The notes under the pieces are model-generated. The model did not search any database, was not told where the DNA came from, and saw only the letters and a list, made by a program, of their open reading frames with translations. A DNA stretch of 64,000 nucleotides, taken from Sphaerosporella brunnea. Lineage: Eukaryota; Ascomycota; Pezizomycetes; Pezizales; Pyronemataceae. A program made the translations under genes and the position numbers. Below, piece after piece: positions 42,794-53,610 of this stretch (position 1 is the stretch's first letter; each line of letters begins with the position of its first letter). The stretch covers positions 18,527 to 82,526 of the forward strand of contig VXIS01000218.1 in NCBI GenBank assembly GCA_008704415.1, in the 5' to 3' direction.

Positions 42794-43024
42794 TCAGGTA
42801 CAATCGCGATCCAAGCTCCTCTCTATGACAGCTACCCACCCAAGGAACCCTACGAAACAAGCAATTGCAATCTGCGCACAAAGAAATACAAGCCAGTAGT
42901 ACCGACAACCCGCAAACAAGAACCCACACAATCCACAAACCACGTATGCAAGGGTTAACAATGGCTGTCTAGTAGTTGGTATCTCGCTACGCAATTGATA
43001 TTGGGCGTGCTGGCGAAAACGCAT
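42794..43024 (-). CDS. Possible small membrane protein, two helices
   Basis: From the ATG at 43024 the frame gives 76 residues. A polar N-terminus (MRFRQHAQYQLRSEIPTTRQ) is followed by two hydrophobic stretches (LLTLAYVVCGLCGFLFAG and YWLVFLCAQIAIACFVGFLG), then a short charged end. The topology would suit a small integral membrane protein. There is no family match I can name, and no promoter or second exon that I can support, so it may be fortuitous. Confidence 0.25.
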   Translation of the reverse strand: MRFRQHAQYQLRSEIPTTRQPLLTLAYVVCGLCGFLFAGCRYYWLVFLCAQIAIACFVGFLGWVAVIERSLDRDCT

Positions 43025-45281
43025 CTGCTGGTGACTCAAGAACGATAATAAAGGTAGAGTCGCGTTTTCAACATGCTATTACGGTTTCGGATCAAATTAT
43101 GGGCTGTGTCTAGCTTAGGTTACAGTCGACGTCTCGTAGTCGGCTGCTCCTCGTCTCTGTGATCGTTGTATCTTCCGTTTGCTCGGGTACGGATTCACAT
43201 TTCCCTTCACAATTGGTCCCACTACCCCGGTTTGACTGCCTGTTGGATGTTCCCCGTCCTTGTAAGGACCTGGTTCAAGGTTCCCTCGATTCGTTCGACG
43301 TTTCTTTTCGGATATGCCATTGTCATCGCCGTGGCGCTCTTGGTCGTGGTGGTGGTGCTCGTGGCTGCTAGGCCCTGGCAGTTTCGGCGGCTGCGGCAGT
43401 GTTCAAGGCGGCAGCTGCAGCCATTGTGTGGTGGAGGCGGAAATTGAGGTGGCTGCGGCGGTCATCATGTCAGTCACAGCGGCGTCGGTAGAGGTCTCGG
43501 TGGTGGCAGGAGCGGGAGCAGGACTACCAGCAATCGTGGGGGAACAGGAGCTCCGGAAGGAATCACACACTGAACAGTAACGGTCAGGTTTACTTCTCCT
43601 TATAAAACCCCAGCGGATTGATAGGACATGCACAGCGGTGAATATAGGGGGGTTAATTCACGGGAATTCACTCGCTGCTTTGTGGGCTGCAACGGATTCC
43701 CAGCGACTAGGATTCTATATAGTCACCAAAATGTGGGTGCTCACAGAATACTGCATCAGGTCGTAGCCATCTTTCTCAGGCCCAAGCCTGATACTCTTTC
43801 ACCTCGTCGGCATCATTGGGGTCTCCAATGGGGTCCCGACACAGCCAACCTTCCTTGTCTATCCGTATTGCGTGGCCTCTGCAAAGGGGATAAGGCTACA
43901 ACGAGGCGATACAAACCTGGCGAGGTAAAGCCGGGGAAATGATACACCGGGGTGTCAGGGCCGAGAGCGGATAGTCTCTCAATGGATCTAGAATATTTCC
44001 GCTGTTCACGCCTTGTGTGGCCCATCCGCCCCGATGAAGTCGCTTCGCAGGTATACCGCCGTCACCCGATGGTCTCTTTGCTGATAGCTTTATCAGCCAC
44101 CCAGCAGAATATACAGAACACAAACGTTCAGGCAGGACTTGAGGCGTTTCATGATGACCTTAACGAAGGTCACAAGGCTCACATTGCCCACTGTCGCTTC
44201 GGCAAGGTGTTTGGGCTGCTTTGTTCGCCTTGATCTTGAGAATACCGCCGCCCTGGCTGCCGCATATCAACGTGATCATATGCTATATGAGCCTATATGG
44301 CGTCTGCTTCAGAATACTCCACATTGCAGTCTTGGTAGTTTCTCTGGTTAGATTGACTTTATGATGGAAGGTCCAAGCGGTAGACGCACATGAAAAATCC
44401 CGAAAAAGATTAAGGCGAATTGAATGGCAGCTTTGCACGCAACACACCCAACGGATGACAAGGCTTTCTGGAACTCCTTCAATGGCAACGTGAAGATACG
44501 CATCGCAGTCGGCGTTGGGGTCTGTGTGGCAAATAGTCAACGATGTTGCCGTCTGTTTGGCTGTCTGGACAGCGTCAACGGCGGTCGACTCGCTGGATCG
44601 GCGATCGCCCGTCGCCGAACACAACGCCCGAAGCGGGAGAGTCTAGGTAGAAGAAGCCTAGCCAGGCGGAGACATAGGGGGATTCTAGTAGGCTGTTCAA
44701 TCCACGGCAGATTCTGGGAGGCCGTGAGTGAGCACGGACCTGGTTGGGAGTAGCATATGAGTGCGAACGAGAGGCGTTGCTGGCATCGTCACCGCTCTCT
44801 GGCATGTTGGTGGATGACGGGCAGGCATGCGTACCCACATACCCAGGAGCATGAGAGTACTACGCCCACACATTTCATCAGCTCGCATTGGACTGCTCGA
44901 TTGTGTCCAACTCTTCCATGCGTTCAGCGGCTGACTGACGAAAACCGGAAACTGTTCACTCCACTGCCACTGTTACTCACGTGCAGCTACTACTGCCCAG
45001 ACTTCAATAGTAACCCAACCGGAGTCTATCCTTTGCCGAATGGACCCTCGTGACCGTAGTCCCTGTCGTTCGCCATGGTCGCCCCATAGTGCGGTGTTGG
45101 CGTATCAAGCACACCGCGGGTGCCCAGTGTGGCGTAGCCCTGACTTTCGAACACAACCGATCCACACGTTGTCCATGGGTGTAAAGCACAAATGGGAGCC
45201 CGTTTAGGCTGGGAACACCCTGACGCTACATATACGTGGTTCCCATTCCAGCCGCAGGGGAGAGATGCTAACCACGGTTCG
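43025..45281. other. Unassigned tract
   Basis: No recognisable gene. Ala/Ser/Thr-rich minus-strand and Val-rich plus-strand frames at about 43170-43630 are reverse complements of the same low-complexity DNA, and neither has a convincing start. Confidence 0.35.
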
Positions 45282-45530
45282 CCCCCAGTAGTGATGGACA
45301 CGAGCCGAGCCGGCTCGAGCCAGAGCCGGCTCGATCTGCCTAAATTTTGAGCTCGAGCCGGCTCCAGCAACAATGAGTCTCAGTGGAGCTGGGCTCGAGC
45401 TTTTACTTAGAATTTCGTTGGCTCCAAGCGCCGCGTCAACCCGTCATATTGCACCTTCTCCAACACCTGTTGCGGCACGGAGTCGTATCCTGAGGAGCAG
45501 CAGGCAGGATCACGAAAGCGAAGGCGGAGA

Positions 45531-46446
45531 ATGCGTAAGGCAGGAAACCAAAAAGACCTGCAAAAACCTTTTATGACGGCTACAGACAGGCTGAGTGGCC
45601 GTACTTATCCTGCGATTTCATTTCAGCTGCCGTATGTTACATTTCTCGTTGACCAACTGGAAAAATTGCATCATAGTCGAAGCCAGTTGTCACCGGAATC
45701 CCGTTTACTTGTTGCCGGCGCCGCTGGTTTGGCCCACTTGAAGAAGTACATGGAAGATACGGACTATTTCAGCAGCCGGAAGATTGCAATCATTTTAGAT
45801 CAATGTTTTAAAATACAACGCTTTACAACAATGGGCTGGTCTGCAGCATCAGCGAGCTCGGTTTGAGGCCATTCTTGAAGAACAATGCCGGTCAGGTACC
45901 ATTCCAGAAATTGAATCTAGCCGCCTTTAAAGTGTTCAGGTTGACCAAGAGCTTGCGGCCATCTTTGGCAATATTGGACGACGGCCACAGACCACCAATG
46001 TTCATGGGACCATGGAAGTGACTGAGGTTGCTCGATATCTTTCCGAGCCTCCAGTGAGCGTTGGTACTGATCCGCTCCATTGGTGGACGTTGAATGAACA
46101 CCGGTTCCCTTCAGTGGCAAGAATGGCAAGGGATTACCTGTCTATCTGTGCTTCAAGTGTTCCCTGTGAACAGCTCCTCTCTATGTAAGTTTGGACACCA
46201 TCACGCCTCTTGTGTTTTTTGTGCCCTCTGAGCTGTTTGCAAGAATTTCGAGCTGGGGATATTATCACAAAGAAGCGGAACCGTTTCTTGGAGGAGTCAA
46301 GCAGCACCTTATTGCTGCTTAAGCACTGGCTAAAGCAAACCGAAGTCAAACCGTGGGAAAAGTGGGGTTATAACGACTCTGATGATGTGCAGGTGGCAGC
46401 TGGAGAAAGTCTGAAGCTTGCGTGTATCTCTGGTGAGGGTACGGCG
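45531..46446 (+). pseudogene. hAT transposase remnant of the outer element
   Basis: A middle part (FLVDQLEKLHHSRSQLSPE...YFSSRKIAIILDQCFK) is followed, in another frame, by HWWTLNEHRFPSVARMARDYLSICASSVPCEQLL. After a possible 50-base intron (GTAAGT at 46186) comes the tail RAGDIITKKRNRFLEESSSTLLLLKHWL. The last residues before the nested insertion (ISGEGTA) continue after it as GEGAAGDSDHDAPEG to a stop near 47607. N-terminal and catalytic regions are missing, and several shifts are present. Confidence 0.75.
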
Positions 46447-47494
46447 TAGTGATGGACACGAGCCGAGCCAGCTCGAGCCAGAAGCTCGAGCTGCCGAGCC
46501 GAGCCGAGCCAGTCATGATTGGTGATTGGGGGTTCTGATGGGGCGGGGCGAGTGTTATACAATGAAAACATGACTCCCAACTTGGTTCGGACAAATCCTC
46601 GGATGCACTGCCCTTGGATGAGCTTGCTGCTTATTTTAAAAACTGGGGTATACCCACTCAAGGCGCGTATTGCTCTGGTTCTTGATCACCGGAGCAAGTG
46701 CCACGGATTTACACAGATGGATTGGCAGTCAGGATGGATCTATAACGCGCGGTGGCAGTGCCAATCAGTAAGGGAATCAGACTACCTTAATTCTTTTCTC
46801 CCTACATCTTCAACTCAGGACAGCTTAACAGCTTCTTCTCACACTGTGGAAAACCTTCTAGATGGCTATTTGGACTTTTTTTGTTCTTCGCCAGTTGCCA
46901 GCGCTGTAGAGACGCTGCCAGGATTTACCCAGTACATCATGGAGCCGATAGAAAAGCACGAGGTCACCCCTGAGGATTGGTGGAAAGAAAATAGCCATCG
47001 CTTTCCAACGCTCTCCAGAATGGCTCGCGGCTATCTCTCTATACCAGCCACAAGTGCCCCAGCTGAAAGTCTTTTCTCTCGAGCTGGAGCTCTCACCACC
47101 AAGAAGCGAAACAGGCTCCTGGAAACCTCAAGTAGCCCTTTCTTGTTGCTTAAAAGCTGGTTGGGGCAGGATGATGTGGAGCAGTGGGAACGTGAAAGGT
47201 TAAGCAAGGAGGAAGCGGGAGAGATTGACAGTGGCGATGAGTTTCCAGTTCCCGATACCCATCAGGAATCACTACTGGATAGTGAGAATGATGCGGACGC
47301 TGAGGAAGTGTAGTCAGCTTATATTCCTAGATATGTTGAATACTATTACAATTATGTGGTAAAGCAGAACAGCTCGAGCTGGCTCGACCCGACACCTAAG
47401 GCTCGGCCGCGAGCCCGAGCCGACACCTCCACGAGCCGAGCCAGCTCGAGCTGGCCTTGGAGGATTGATTCGAGCCGGCTCGTGTCCATCACTA
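46447..47494 (+). mobile_element. Nested GAGCC-family hAT with perfect 8-bp target duplication
   Basis: The ends are the 18-bp TAGTGATGGACACGAGCC and its inverse, and GTACGGCG occurs directly outside both (46439-46446 and 47495-47502). It inserted into the last coding part of an older relative. At 1048 bp it is a deletion derivative that keeps the 3' half of its transposase. Its good ends and exact duplication suggest it is the youngest member of this family in the window and was mobilised by an enzyme supplied in trans. Confidence 0.95.
46603..47313 (+). pseudogene. hAT transposase C-terminal half in the nested element
   Basis: The frame is uninterrupted for over 230 codons to a stop at 47313. 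It contains ARIALVLDHRSKCHGFT, a WW-containing block (EDWWKENSHRFPTLSRMARGYLS split around the Trp pair), the dimerisation motif IPATSAPAESLFSRAGALTT, and an acidic tail. The RNase H core N-terminal half and the DNA-binding region are absent. Since the frame has no stops, it may still be translated as a dimerisation-only protein if transcribed; that is inference. Confidence 0.8.
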
Positions 47495-48169
47495 GTACGG
47501 CGGGTGAGGGTGCGGCGGGTGATAGCGATCATGACGCACCGGAGGGTGCACATTCTGCCGTTCAGGCTGGTCTGAACTCGTCAGGGCTGTCGGACCTTTC
47601 AGATTGATCTGAACATATTGATACAATGTACATTTCACCCAAACACCTGCCATTCGGTCTATTGTTTGACTGAACTGTGGGACGGCTCGAGCCGAGCCAG
47701 GAAATTTGACCAGCTGGCTCGAGCCTACCCTCTGGCTTGAGTCGAGCCGGCTCGTGTCCATCACTACACAAGGCATCGTCAGATTCAGTGCCGGAGTCTT
47801 TTCTCAGCTGACGGCCTCCCGCGACCATTCATGCTTGCACCACTACCCTTCGAATGATTGATGTTCCAGCGTCTGAGCACGGCGCGTATGCAATTTTGAA
47901 TGAGGGCAACGGGATCTGTGAGCGAACCACGGAGTACGTTGAAGAGGCGGAGGCAGTGACATATCTACGGCGACGCCGAGTTCAATGGGCGTGGGACCTG
48001 GTCGGCTGTCTGTACAGTATATCCAGCTGGGGTTATACCATCAACGACATGCCGCAAACGAGGGAGCGCAGCACCCCACAACGGATTCTTCGAGGGCTAG
48101 CCCCAAGCCCTGGGTCCATCGCTCTTCACAGTGGACCCTCATCACAGTCATAAAGGGGTGATTCGCATG

Positions 48170-48772
48170 CTTTACCCCCATCAACCCGATCCTCAACACA
48201 TCAGACCAAAAACACCTGGTCTTGTTGCTCAGTTACTCAACGACGACCATGCCGAAAAACACACCGAGGCCAGCATTGTGGCTGCGAACAACCCCGCATC
48301 TGCAAATGGTAAGACTTTTGCCGTCGCACCAGGAGGATATTGTGGCGACTGACCATGCCAGTGATTGTGACCGTGCAGGTTGCTGGAAAGCATCGCCGCC
48401 GCAACAGGAGGTCCAGGCGTAAGGGTATGTGCTGAAGACTTCGTCTCCCTTCATCATGCGCTGACGAACAACGGAAGAGCATCCGGTGTCAACGCCAAAA
48501 TGGACCCCTCAACCGCTATGGCCGCGCCTGCCAAAGCCGAGCATCCGGGTTAGTAACCAGGACCAGAGTTACAAGATACGCCATCGCTGATAGAAGTGGT
48601 AGCTTCCCAGCCCACTGGAAACACTACCAACGCCAAGGAGCCGATGAAGGCTTTCATGGAGAAATTTGAGGACCAGATGCTGGGCGATTATCTCCTCTCC
48701 CAATTTGAGCTAGCAGTTAAGGGTGATCTCGGCGGCGCCATGAAGCTGCAGCGTCGCTGTGGCGGATGTTAG
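48170..48772 (+). CDS. Hypothetical small protein, four exons
   Basis: An ATG at 48170 and three GT-AG introns (48309-48378, 48419-48477, 48549-48596) give 426 coding bases, an exact 142 codons, ending at TAG 48770. Branch-like CTGAC or CTGAT motifs occur in each intron. The protein starts MLYPHQPDPQHIRPKTPG, is polar and Ala/Pro-rich in the middle, and ends in an amphipathic stretch (MKAFMEKFEDQMLGDYLLSQ) and QRRCGGC. No domain is recognised. An upstream frame at 47854-48153 (starting MIDVPASEHGAYA) may be a further 5' exon. The consistent phase through three introns is the main evidence that it is real. Confidence 0.5.
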
Positions 48773-48910
48773 TGGTCGCACCTTGCCGAAGTCACGGAAA
48801 ATCGCTTTTCCACTAGCTGAATCTTTGTCCTCATCTCCTCGGGATACAACATCAGAATAGGCAGAACCTTCACAAATTCATATCCATAGTGTGAGGTTTG
48901 TTGAACTATG

Positions 48911-48936
48911 TTTTTTTTTTTTTTTTTTTTTTTTTT
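48911..48936 (-). repeat. Run of 26 T
   Basis: On the minus strand this is a 26-base A tract, as left by the poly(A) tail of a retroposed RNA inserted in minus orientation. No second target duplication copy was found, so slippage in a polypyrimidine tract is equally possible. Confidence 0.9.
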
Positions 48937-49097
48937 ACGGAAAACGGAAACAAGAAACCTAGACCCACGGTCGCCACCCGAAAATCCTTCACGGTTGCCC
49001 CCCGAAATCCTTTTCCAACAAGGTTGTAATCCCAATGTGATTTTGCTTCACTCCTGGCCTACTGGAACCGCTCAGATATCAGCAATCGGTTTTTTAG

Positions 49098-49656
49098 ACC
49101 GCCCACCCGAAGGACGCGGTGTGCGCCTCATCTTCCACCTCCGCCTCCGCTGCCTCCGTCTTCGCCCGAGCCGTCCCCGTCGCCCCCGTACCTGCCGCCC
49201 CGATGGCTCCTCAGGGGTGCCTCGCCAGGTAAATTTTCCCCAAAGACCAGTTCAGACTCTAATACTAATCCCAAGAGAAGTGCTCAAGGTTTCTGAACCC
49301 CAAGGGGGTTCAATTGGAGCCCCGGCCAGGCCGCAAGGTCTGCGACTTGTGCCTGTCGAAAGACAGCGCCTACAAGCGCCAATCTTGCGGAGCGGCCCCT
49401 GAGGAGCCCCCGGCAAAGCGCCGGGACGATAAGGCACCGGTCCTCACCACTGGTGGGGTACGTTTGCACCTTCTCATGTACAACCTGGGTCTAAGCAACG
49501 CTAACACCGTCTAGGGGTTCTGGCCGGGTAGAGGCCCAGCCGCCGGCCCTGCCGCCTCAGCCTCCACCTGGCATAAGCCAAGCTGTACTCGGGTACAAGG
49601 GTAAGTCGTGCACCCTTCGAACTCACTACCATTTTAGGAAGGTTACCCGACTATAG
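49098..49656 (+). CDS. Hypothetical small Cys-containing protein, at least four exons
   Basis: Three introns fit in phase: 49229-49288 (with a TACTAAT branch site), 49458-49514 (with GCTAAC) and 49601-49637. From the ATG at 49203 the spliced frame is 300 bases, giving 99 residues and a TAG at 49654. The frame is also open upstream to an AG acceptor at 49097 (an Ala/Val/Pro-rich stretch), so more 5' exons are likely. The protein contains RKVCDLCLSKDSAYKRQSCG, a small Cys cluster that could bind a metal, then a Gly/Ala/Pro-rich end. I recognise no family. Three canonical introns in one consistent frame make chance unlikely. It overlaps the end of the minus-strand frame at 49626-49802. Confidence 0.5.
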
Positions 49657-49802
49657 TGGGGTGGGAACATTTGCCGGTAACTATCGGCGGCTCTCGTCGC
49701 GTTCATCCGTGACTCAAAGACGCTCTTGTTTTCAGCAGTCAAAGCAAACGGTTCCATACGCAGCCAGAACTCCCTTTCGAAGTTAGCGGACGTTGAAGCC
49801 AT
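49626..49802 (-). CDS. Hypothetical small protein with TATA-box promoter
   Basis: The ATG at 49802 opens MASTSANFEREFWLRMEPFA, and the frame runs 58 residues to TAG near 49627. A TATA box (CTATAAAG, about 49876-49884) lies about 75 bases upstream, with a pyrimidine-rich leader. A GTAACC donor near the end could extend it into another exon. No family is recognised. It converges with the plus-strand gene ending at 49656, and the two overlap by about 30 bases. Confidence 0.35.
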   Translation of the reverse strand: MASTSANFEREFWLRMEPFALTAENKSVFESRMNATRAADSYRQMFPPHYSRVTFLKW

Positions 49803-50710
49803 CGCGCAGTCGTTTTTCGGTTGGCGATGGTTGGGTGAGGGCGTCGATGATTCGTCAGATGGGTGGGAGAAGGGGTCTTTATAGTGCGTCAGTACGTCAT
49901 GGCGCGGCCAAATGCAAAGCCGTAAACCCACGCTCCGAGTAGACGGTGCTCAAATTTGATTGCATATATACAGCAGTTTCACTTTTCGGGTCACGCACCT
50001 CATACAGCTGTGCAGGTATGCTACAGGCCGTTGTTTGCCGCACTTGGTTCATGCCATGTAGCGGCGGGCTCCCCCAACCGGCAGCCAAAGGTGATTGTCA
50101 GTGAACACAATTGACCATAGTGGCAGTTTCTTGGCAAATGCATATTGTGAGGGGTTTGCAACACTTTGAGTTCTGTTGGATGCACGATTTAAAACGTATA
50201 TATGTTCCATCCTTTCCAGAAGATAATTCTGTAGCACTACACGCTGCAGGTCTACAAATCAGTCCGCAGATATAGAGACTATCCCGGTGGCCGACGTTCC
50301 GGTTAGGCCAGCTTATTCCGCAGCTAGAGGTTTATTGAATACCACTGATGTTCCACGATTCTACTCTACATCCGCGAGCGAATCGTCAAAACATGTAAGT
50401 ACAGAGTCACCGTCACCCACGCCGTGACCGGTAAGGGCTTCCGGTGGGTCAAACCACGCGTTCTGTTGCTTAACCAAACAGGGTCGACACTGCTTAAGAG
50501 TCCGCATAACAACAGGCTTTCGGAGTCCACAGTAGCGGTCGGTGATAACTTTTGTAGCTTTGTTGACTCAGCTGGAGGCGAACCTCTGTATCACACCCTC
50601 TCTGACGAAGCTGTTGTTGGCGTCCTTCATCCTGGTTCGTCCCGGATGGAACCCCATGAAGGTGACGATTATGCTTCATACCCTAAGACATCCAGCATAG
50701 AATTGGTCCC
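49803..50710. other. Promoter side of the minus gene, then an unassigned tract
   Basis: After the TATA region near 49880 no gene is recognised. A plus-strand frame running into the next hAT derivative at 50711 (with GDNFCSFVDSAGGEPLYHT) has no ATG and no family. Confidence 0.35.
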
Positions 50711-51344
50711 CAGTGTTCCGTACGGCCCGTTCGGTCCCGTCCTGACTCTCGACCGGACAGGATCGCAAGTGACGATCCAGTCTTCAGGAAAGACCAGGAC
50801 CGGCAGTCTTTTTGATGCTGCGTCCTCGACCGCTTGCAGTCGACGGCAGTCGACGGTAGCCAACCCTTATGTTGGGCAATATCAGTTGTCGATTTTCTAC
50901 AAATACATGATCGCCATCCCGCCGTCCTATCATTCCATTATCCCGCTCTCCCGGTCCCCAGCTCTTCAACCCTGCCACCCTTCTGTTTTTTTTTTCTCAA
51001 GCTCCGCTTTGGACAGTGCCTCGAGCATTTCATCAACCTTCTGGAGATCTCCTGAGGTGGCTGTTAAGGGTTATGGACACACCATGACGACGACGCCTAA
51101 TTTATGAGATGAGAGACTTTGCGGTGGCGAAGGGATTCAAATTTTTTTCACCGTGGCTAAGAACATATTACAACCTTACAAATCATCCAGTCGACTGAAG
51201 TGGACTACGGCCTTTCCCCGTGCTAGGCACCCGCGGACTGGATCACACTGGATCGTGGTGGTCCTTCCCCATGGCGGACTGGATCGGATCGTGCCAGTCG
51301 GTCCGATCCGGTCTGCAGCCCTGGACGGACCTTACGAAATACTG
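50711..51344 (-). mobile_element. Short derivative of the 25-kb hAT family
   Basis: The left end CAGTGTTCCGTACGGCCCG and right end (inverse of CAGTATTTCGTAAGGTCCG) match the element at 25300-26448, as do the GGATCG/GGTCC subterminal repeats. Read on the minus strand, the interior retains the 3' end of the same transposase frame (VDEMLEALSKAELEK region, about 51050-50980) and the position of the GGGATAGC repeats. Flanking 8-mers TTGGTCCC and TCAGTCGC agree at 5 of 8 positions, so the duplication is only tentative. It is a 634-bp MITE-like copy. Confidence 0.75.
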
Positions 51345-51626
51345 TCAGTCGCATACACAGTGCCTGCGCGCGATGCCGAACAAGATCCCCGTTCCAGCAT
51401 ATTTCTAACAGCTTTGATACCCTGTACCCCCCAAAACTTAGCCAAATGTCCAATGTACCCCCCCGAAGTTTTTTCGAAGTCCCATAATCCCCAATGCCCA
51501 CACCGCAAACTGTGACTTGACATCATCAGTGTCTTTCGCGAGACCAGCCCACCACCTCTCTTCGCCACCCACCCTCGCGCTGACACACCATCAACACTGT
51601 TCCCGGCGGTTTCTTCGTACCCAACA

Positions 51627-51887
51627 ATGTCGACACACTGGCAGCTAGAAACCACAAGCCCGATCGCAGCCACCCTAGCTGCTCACACTGTGACCGCGAC
51701 GCTTACAACTAGGGTGGGGGCACACACCGCCGGTATAGGTACCGCTGTTCCTGAACGACCAACCGTCAATCAAAATATGCTTTTGCTGCAACTCAAAACA
51801 CGACGGCAAGAGATGGAACAGCGCCGGATCGACAGCATCAAACCGTGGACTACCAAGCAGCGCACGAACGCTCCCCAGTTTTGTTAA
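51627..51887 (+). CDS. Hypothetical protein with Thr/Ala-rich start
   Basis: The ATG lies in a favourable context (CCCAACAATGTCG) after a long C/T-rich leader with CACCCACC and CAACACTG motifs, as in fungal promoters. The 86-residue frame is Thr/Ala-rich at first, then has a charged helical stretch (QLKTRRQEMEQRRIDSIKPW). It may continue past a 3' intron. No family is recognised. Confidence 0.3.
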   Translation: MSTHWQLETTSPIAATLAAHTVTATLTTRVGAHTAGIGTAVPERPTVNQNMLLLQLKTRRQEMEQRRIDSIKPWTTKQRTNAPQFC

Positions 51888-53607
51888 ACAGCTGAGCGAG
51901 AGCGATTCCTTGCTGTGTGCATATGTGGACGGCGACTACTATGTCGGCGTGGAGCATGGTACATTCAAAGTCCACAGACTCTTGGCAATGCGGACACAGA
52001 ACGATCTGCAGAAAGGCGCTGGTTTCGCTTTGTTGCGTTCGCAATTTAAGACTGTTTGACTTGCATGAATACCCTTTCTTGAAACTATAAGGATGGTGCA
52101 CGCATTGGGAGGTGAGGCAGTGGTACGCGGCATGAAGGCCGGATTTCAAAACGGTGATGCGCGTAGCAAACAGCGCGACGACAAGCAGGTGGCACATTTT
52201 GCTCAATCCCGAGTCGGTTGTAGCGCCACTGCGGAGGCGGCTGTGCTGCAGCGCGAGGCCTAGCATGATGCTCGCGGGGAAGCATCAAAATGGATGGCAT
52301 TGTTGGGTGGCGTTTTCCAGTTGTAACCACGTACGTTCGAGGAGCTTCAGAATTTGGGCTGAGATCTCGTAGGCCCAGGCCTATATCACGGGTGGGTGTG
52401 GCCTTCGCAGTCGACGCTTCGCTAGAGCTGTGCACGGGCGACGGGTCGGGGTGCGGGCGGGCGGGACGCGGCGAGGTGGGCTGGGGCACGACAGGGTGAC
52501 TCAGGGTTCATCAGGCCGGCATCGGGGTGGCAGCGGGGGGAGAGTGATATATGCAGGGCTCTCAGGGCGGCTACACTTAACAGTCCAAGTGGCGCACAAG
52601 GCGCTCATCTGAGATCACGGCCGAACGAGGTACCCCATGAGTCGTCGATAGGCTGTACGCCAGTTCGGGGTATTTACGCTGGGTGGCCGGGGTTCCTGTG
52701 GGGTGGCCGGGGCAGCCATGGGGTCCGGGGTGCGGCGAGTCGGGCGAGGCTTTCTCCGCCTCGTCGAGCCTCGTGCGCCCCGACCCGTGCACAGCGCTAT
52801 CCACAACCTGCGTGCCGAAGGGAAGCTAATGCCAATTGGGCCCTGGGCGCCACGCTTTGGCCGAGGAGGCTGTAGGCCGCAGTCTCAGCCGCCCCATCCT
52901 GAGTTCAATACGCTTCTCCCTCTTCAACGGCGTGGACAGTGATTCCGATGCACAACCCACGCACTCAGGTTTCGAGGGCGCGACCGGATTTAGGGCAGCG
53001 GGAGGTATCCTCAGCGCGAACTGGTAATAGATGGTCTGAGTAGGTGTGCTATGAAATCAGCAAGTTCGTATATTGAATTCATTGCGGCTAGTAGGGGGGG
53101 GGGGTCTGACCTACCGGAACAATTGCCCACCACGACGGAATAGGTTGAGCAACTGACGCGGCTAGCTGCGCTGGAGAGTATGAAATCGATGATTTTTCTG
53201 CGAGTAAAGATCAGGGTTCACTGCTGGATAGGTAGTCGGCTGGAGCCGGCGGGCTGCAACTATAGCGCTCAGGGTGAAGGCAAAACGTAGGACGCGCGGG
53301 GAACTCTTAAAAAATAGAGTTGGACAATGATGAAGAGTTTGTTTTCGACGAAACCGGACGTTTCCGCAATGTTGGCGTGTTGTCGCGATGTTTCTTCGGT
53401 CGCGGACTGTCGTGTACTTACTCACGGTATAATATTATGCCGTGTCGGCGACTCGGCTGCTCCATTTCCGACCTTATCTCTATATCTATAATAGGCAAAG
53501 AGTCACGTGAGGCGGGAAAACACGGTGGCTTTCACAGTGGCTTTCACGGTGGCGCAACACGGAAACATAGTGCGTCATTAGCTGTGATGAGGGGTACATT
53601 CCGGAGC
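51888..53607. other. Unassigned GC-rich tract
   Basis: No gene is supported. A run of 11 G lies at 53094-53104. Open frames on both strands are long only because the DNA is GC-rich. Confidence 0.35.
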
Positions 53608-53610
53608 GGA

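Larger units (their letters stand above)
45290..47766 (+). mobile_element. Outer GAGCC-family hAT element, host of a nested copy
   Basis: The left end at 45290 is TAGTGATGGACACGAGCC and the right end at 47766 is its inverse, with GAGCCGGCTCGAGCC subterminal repeats inside both. The transposase fragments on the plus strand agree with this orientation. The outside 8-mers GCCCCCAG and CACAAGGC do not match, so one end may come from another insertion or from a rearrangement. A second copy (46447-47494) sits inside its last coding part. Without that copy the element is about 1.4 kb, too short for a complete transposase. Confidence 0.75.

Noticed and set aside
43166..43633. Hydrophobic plus-strand frame and Ala/Ser/Thr-rich minus-strand frame
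   Set aside because: Both come from the same low-complexity DNA, neither has a supported ATG, and they cannot both be real.
45282..47774. Target duplication for the outer hAT at 45290-47766
   Set aside because: The flanking 8-mers GCCCCCAG and CACAAGGC do not match in any alignment I tried.
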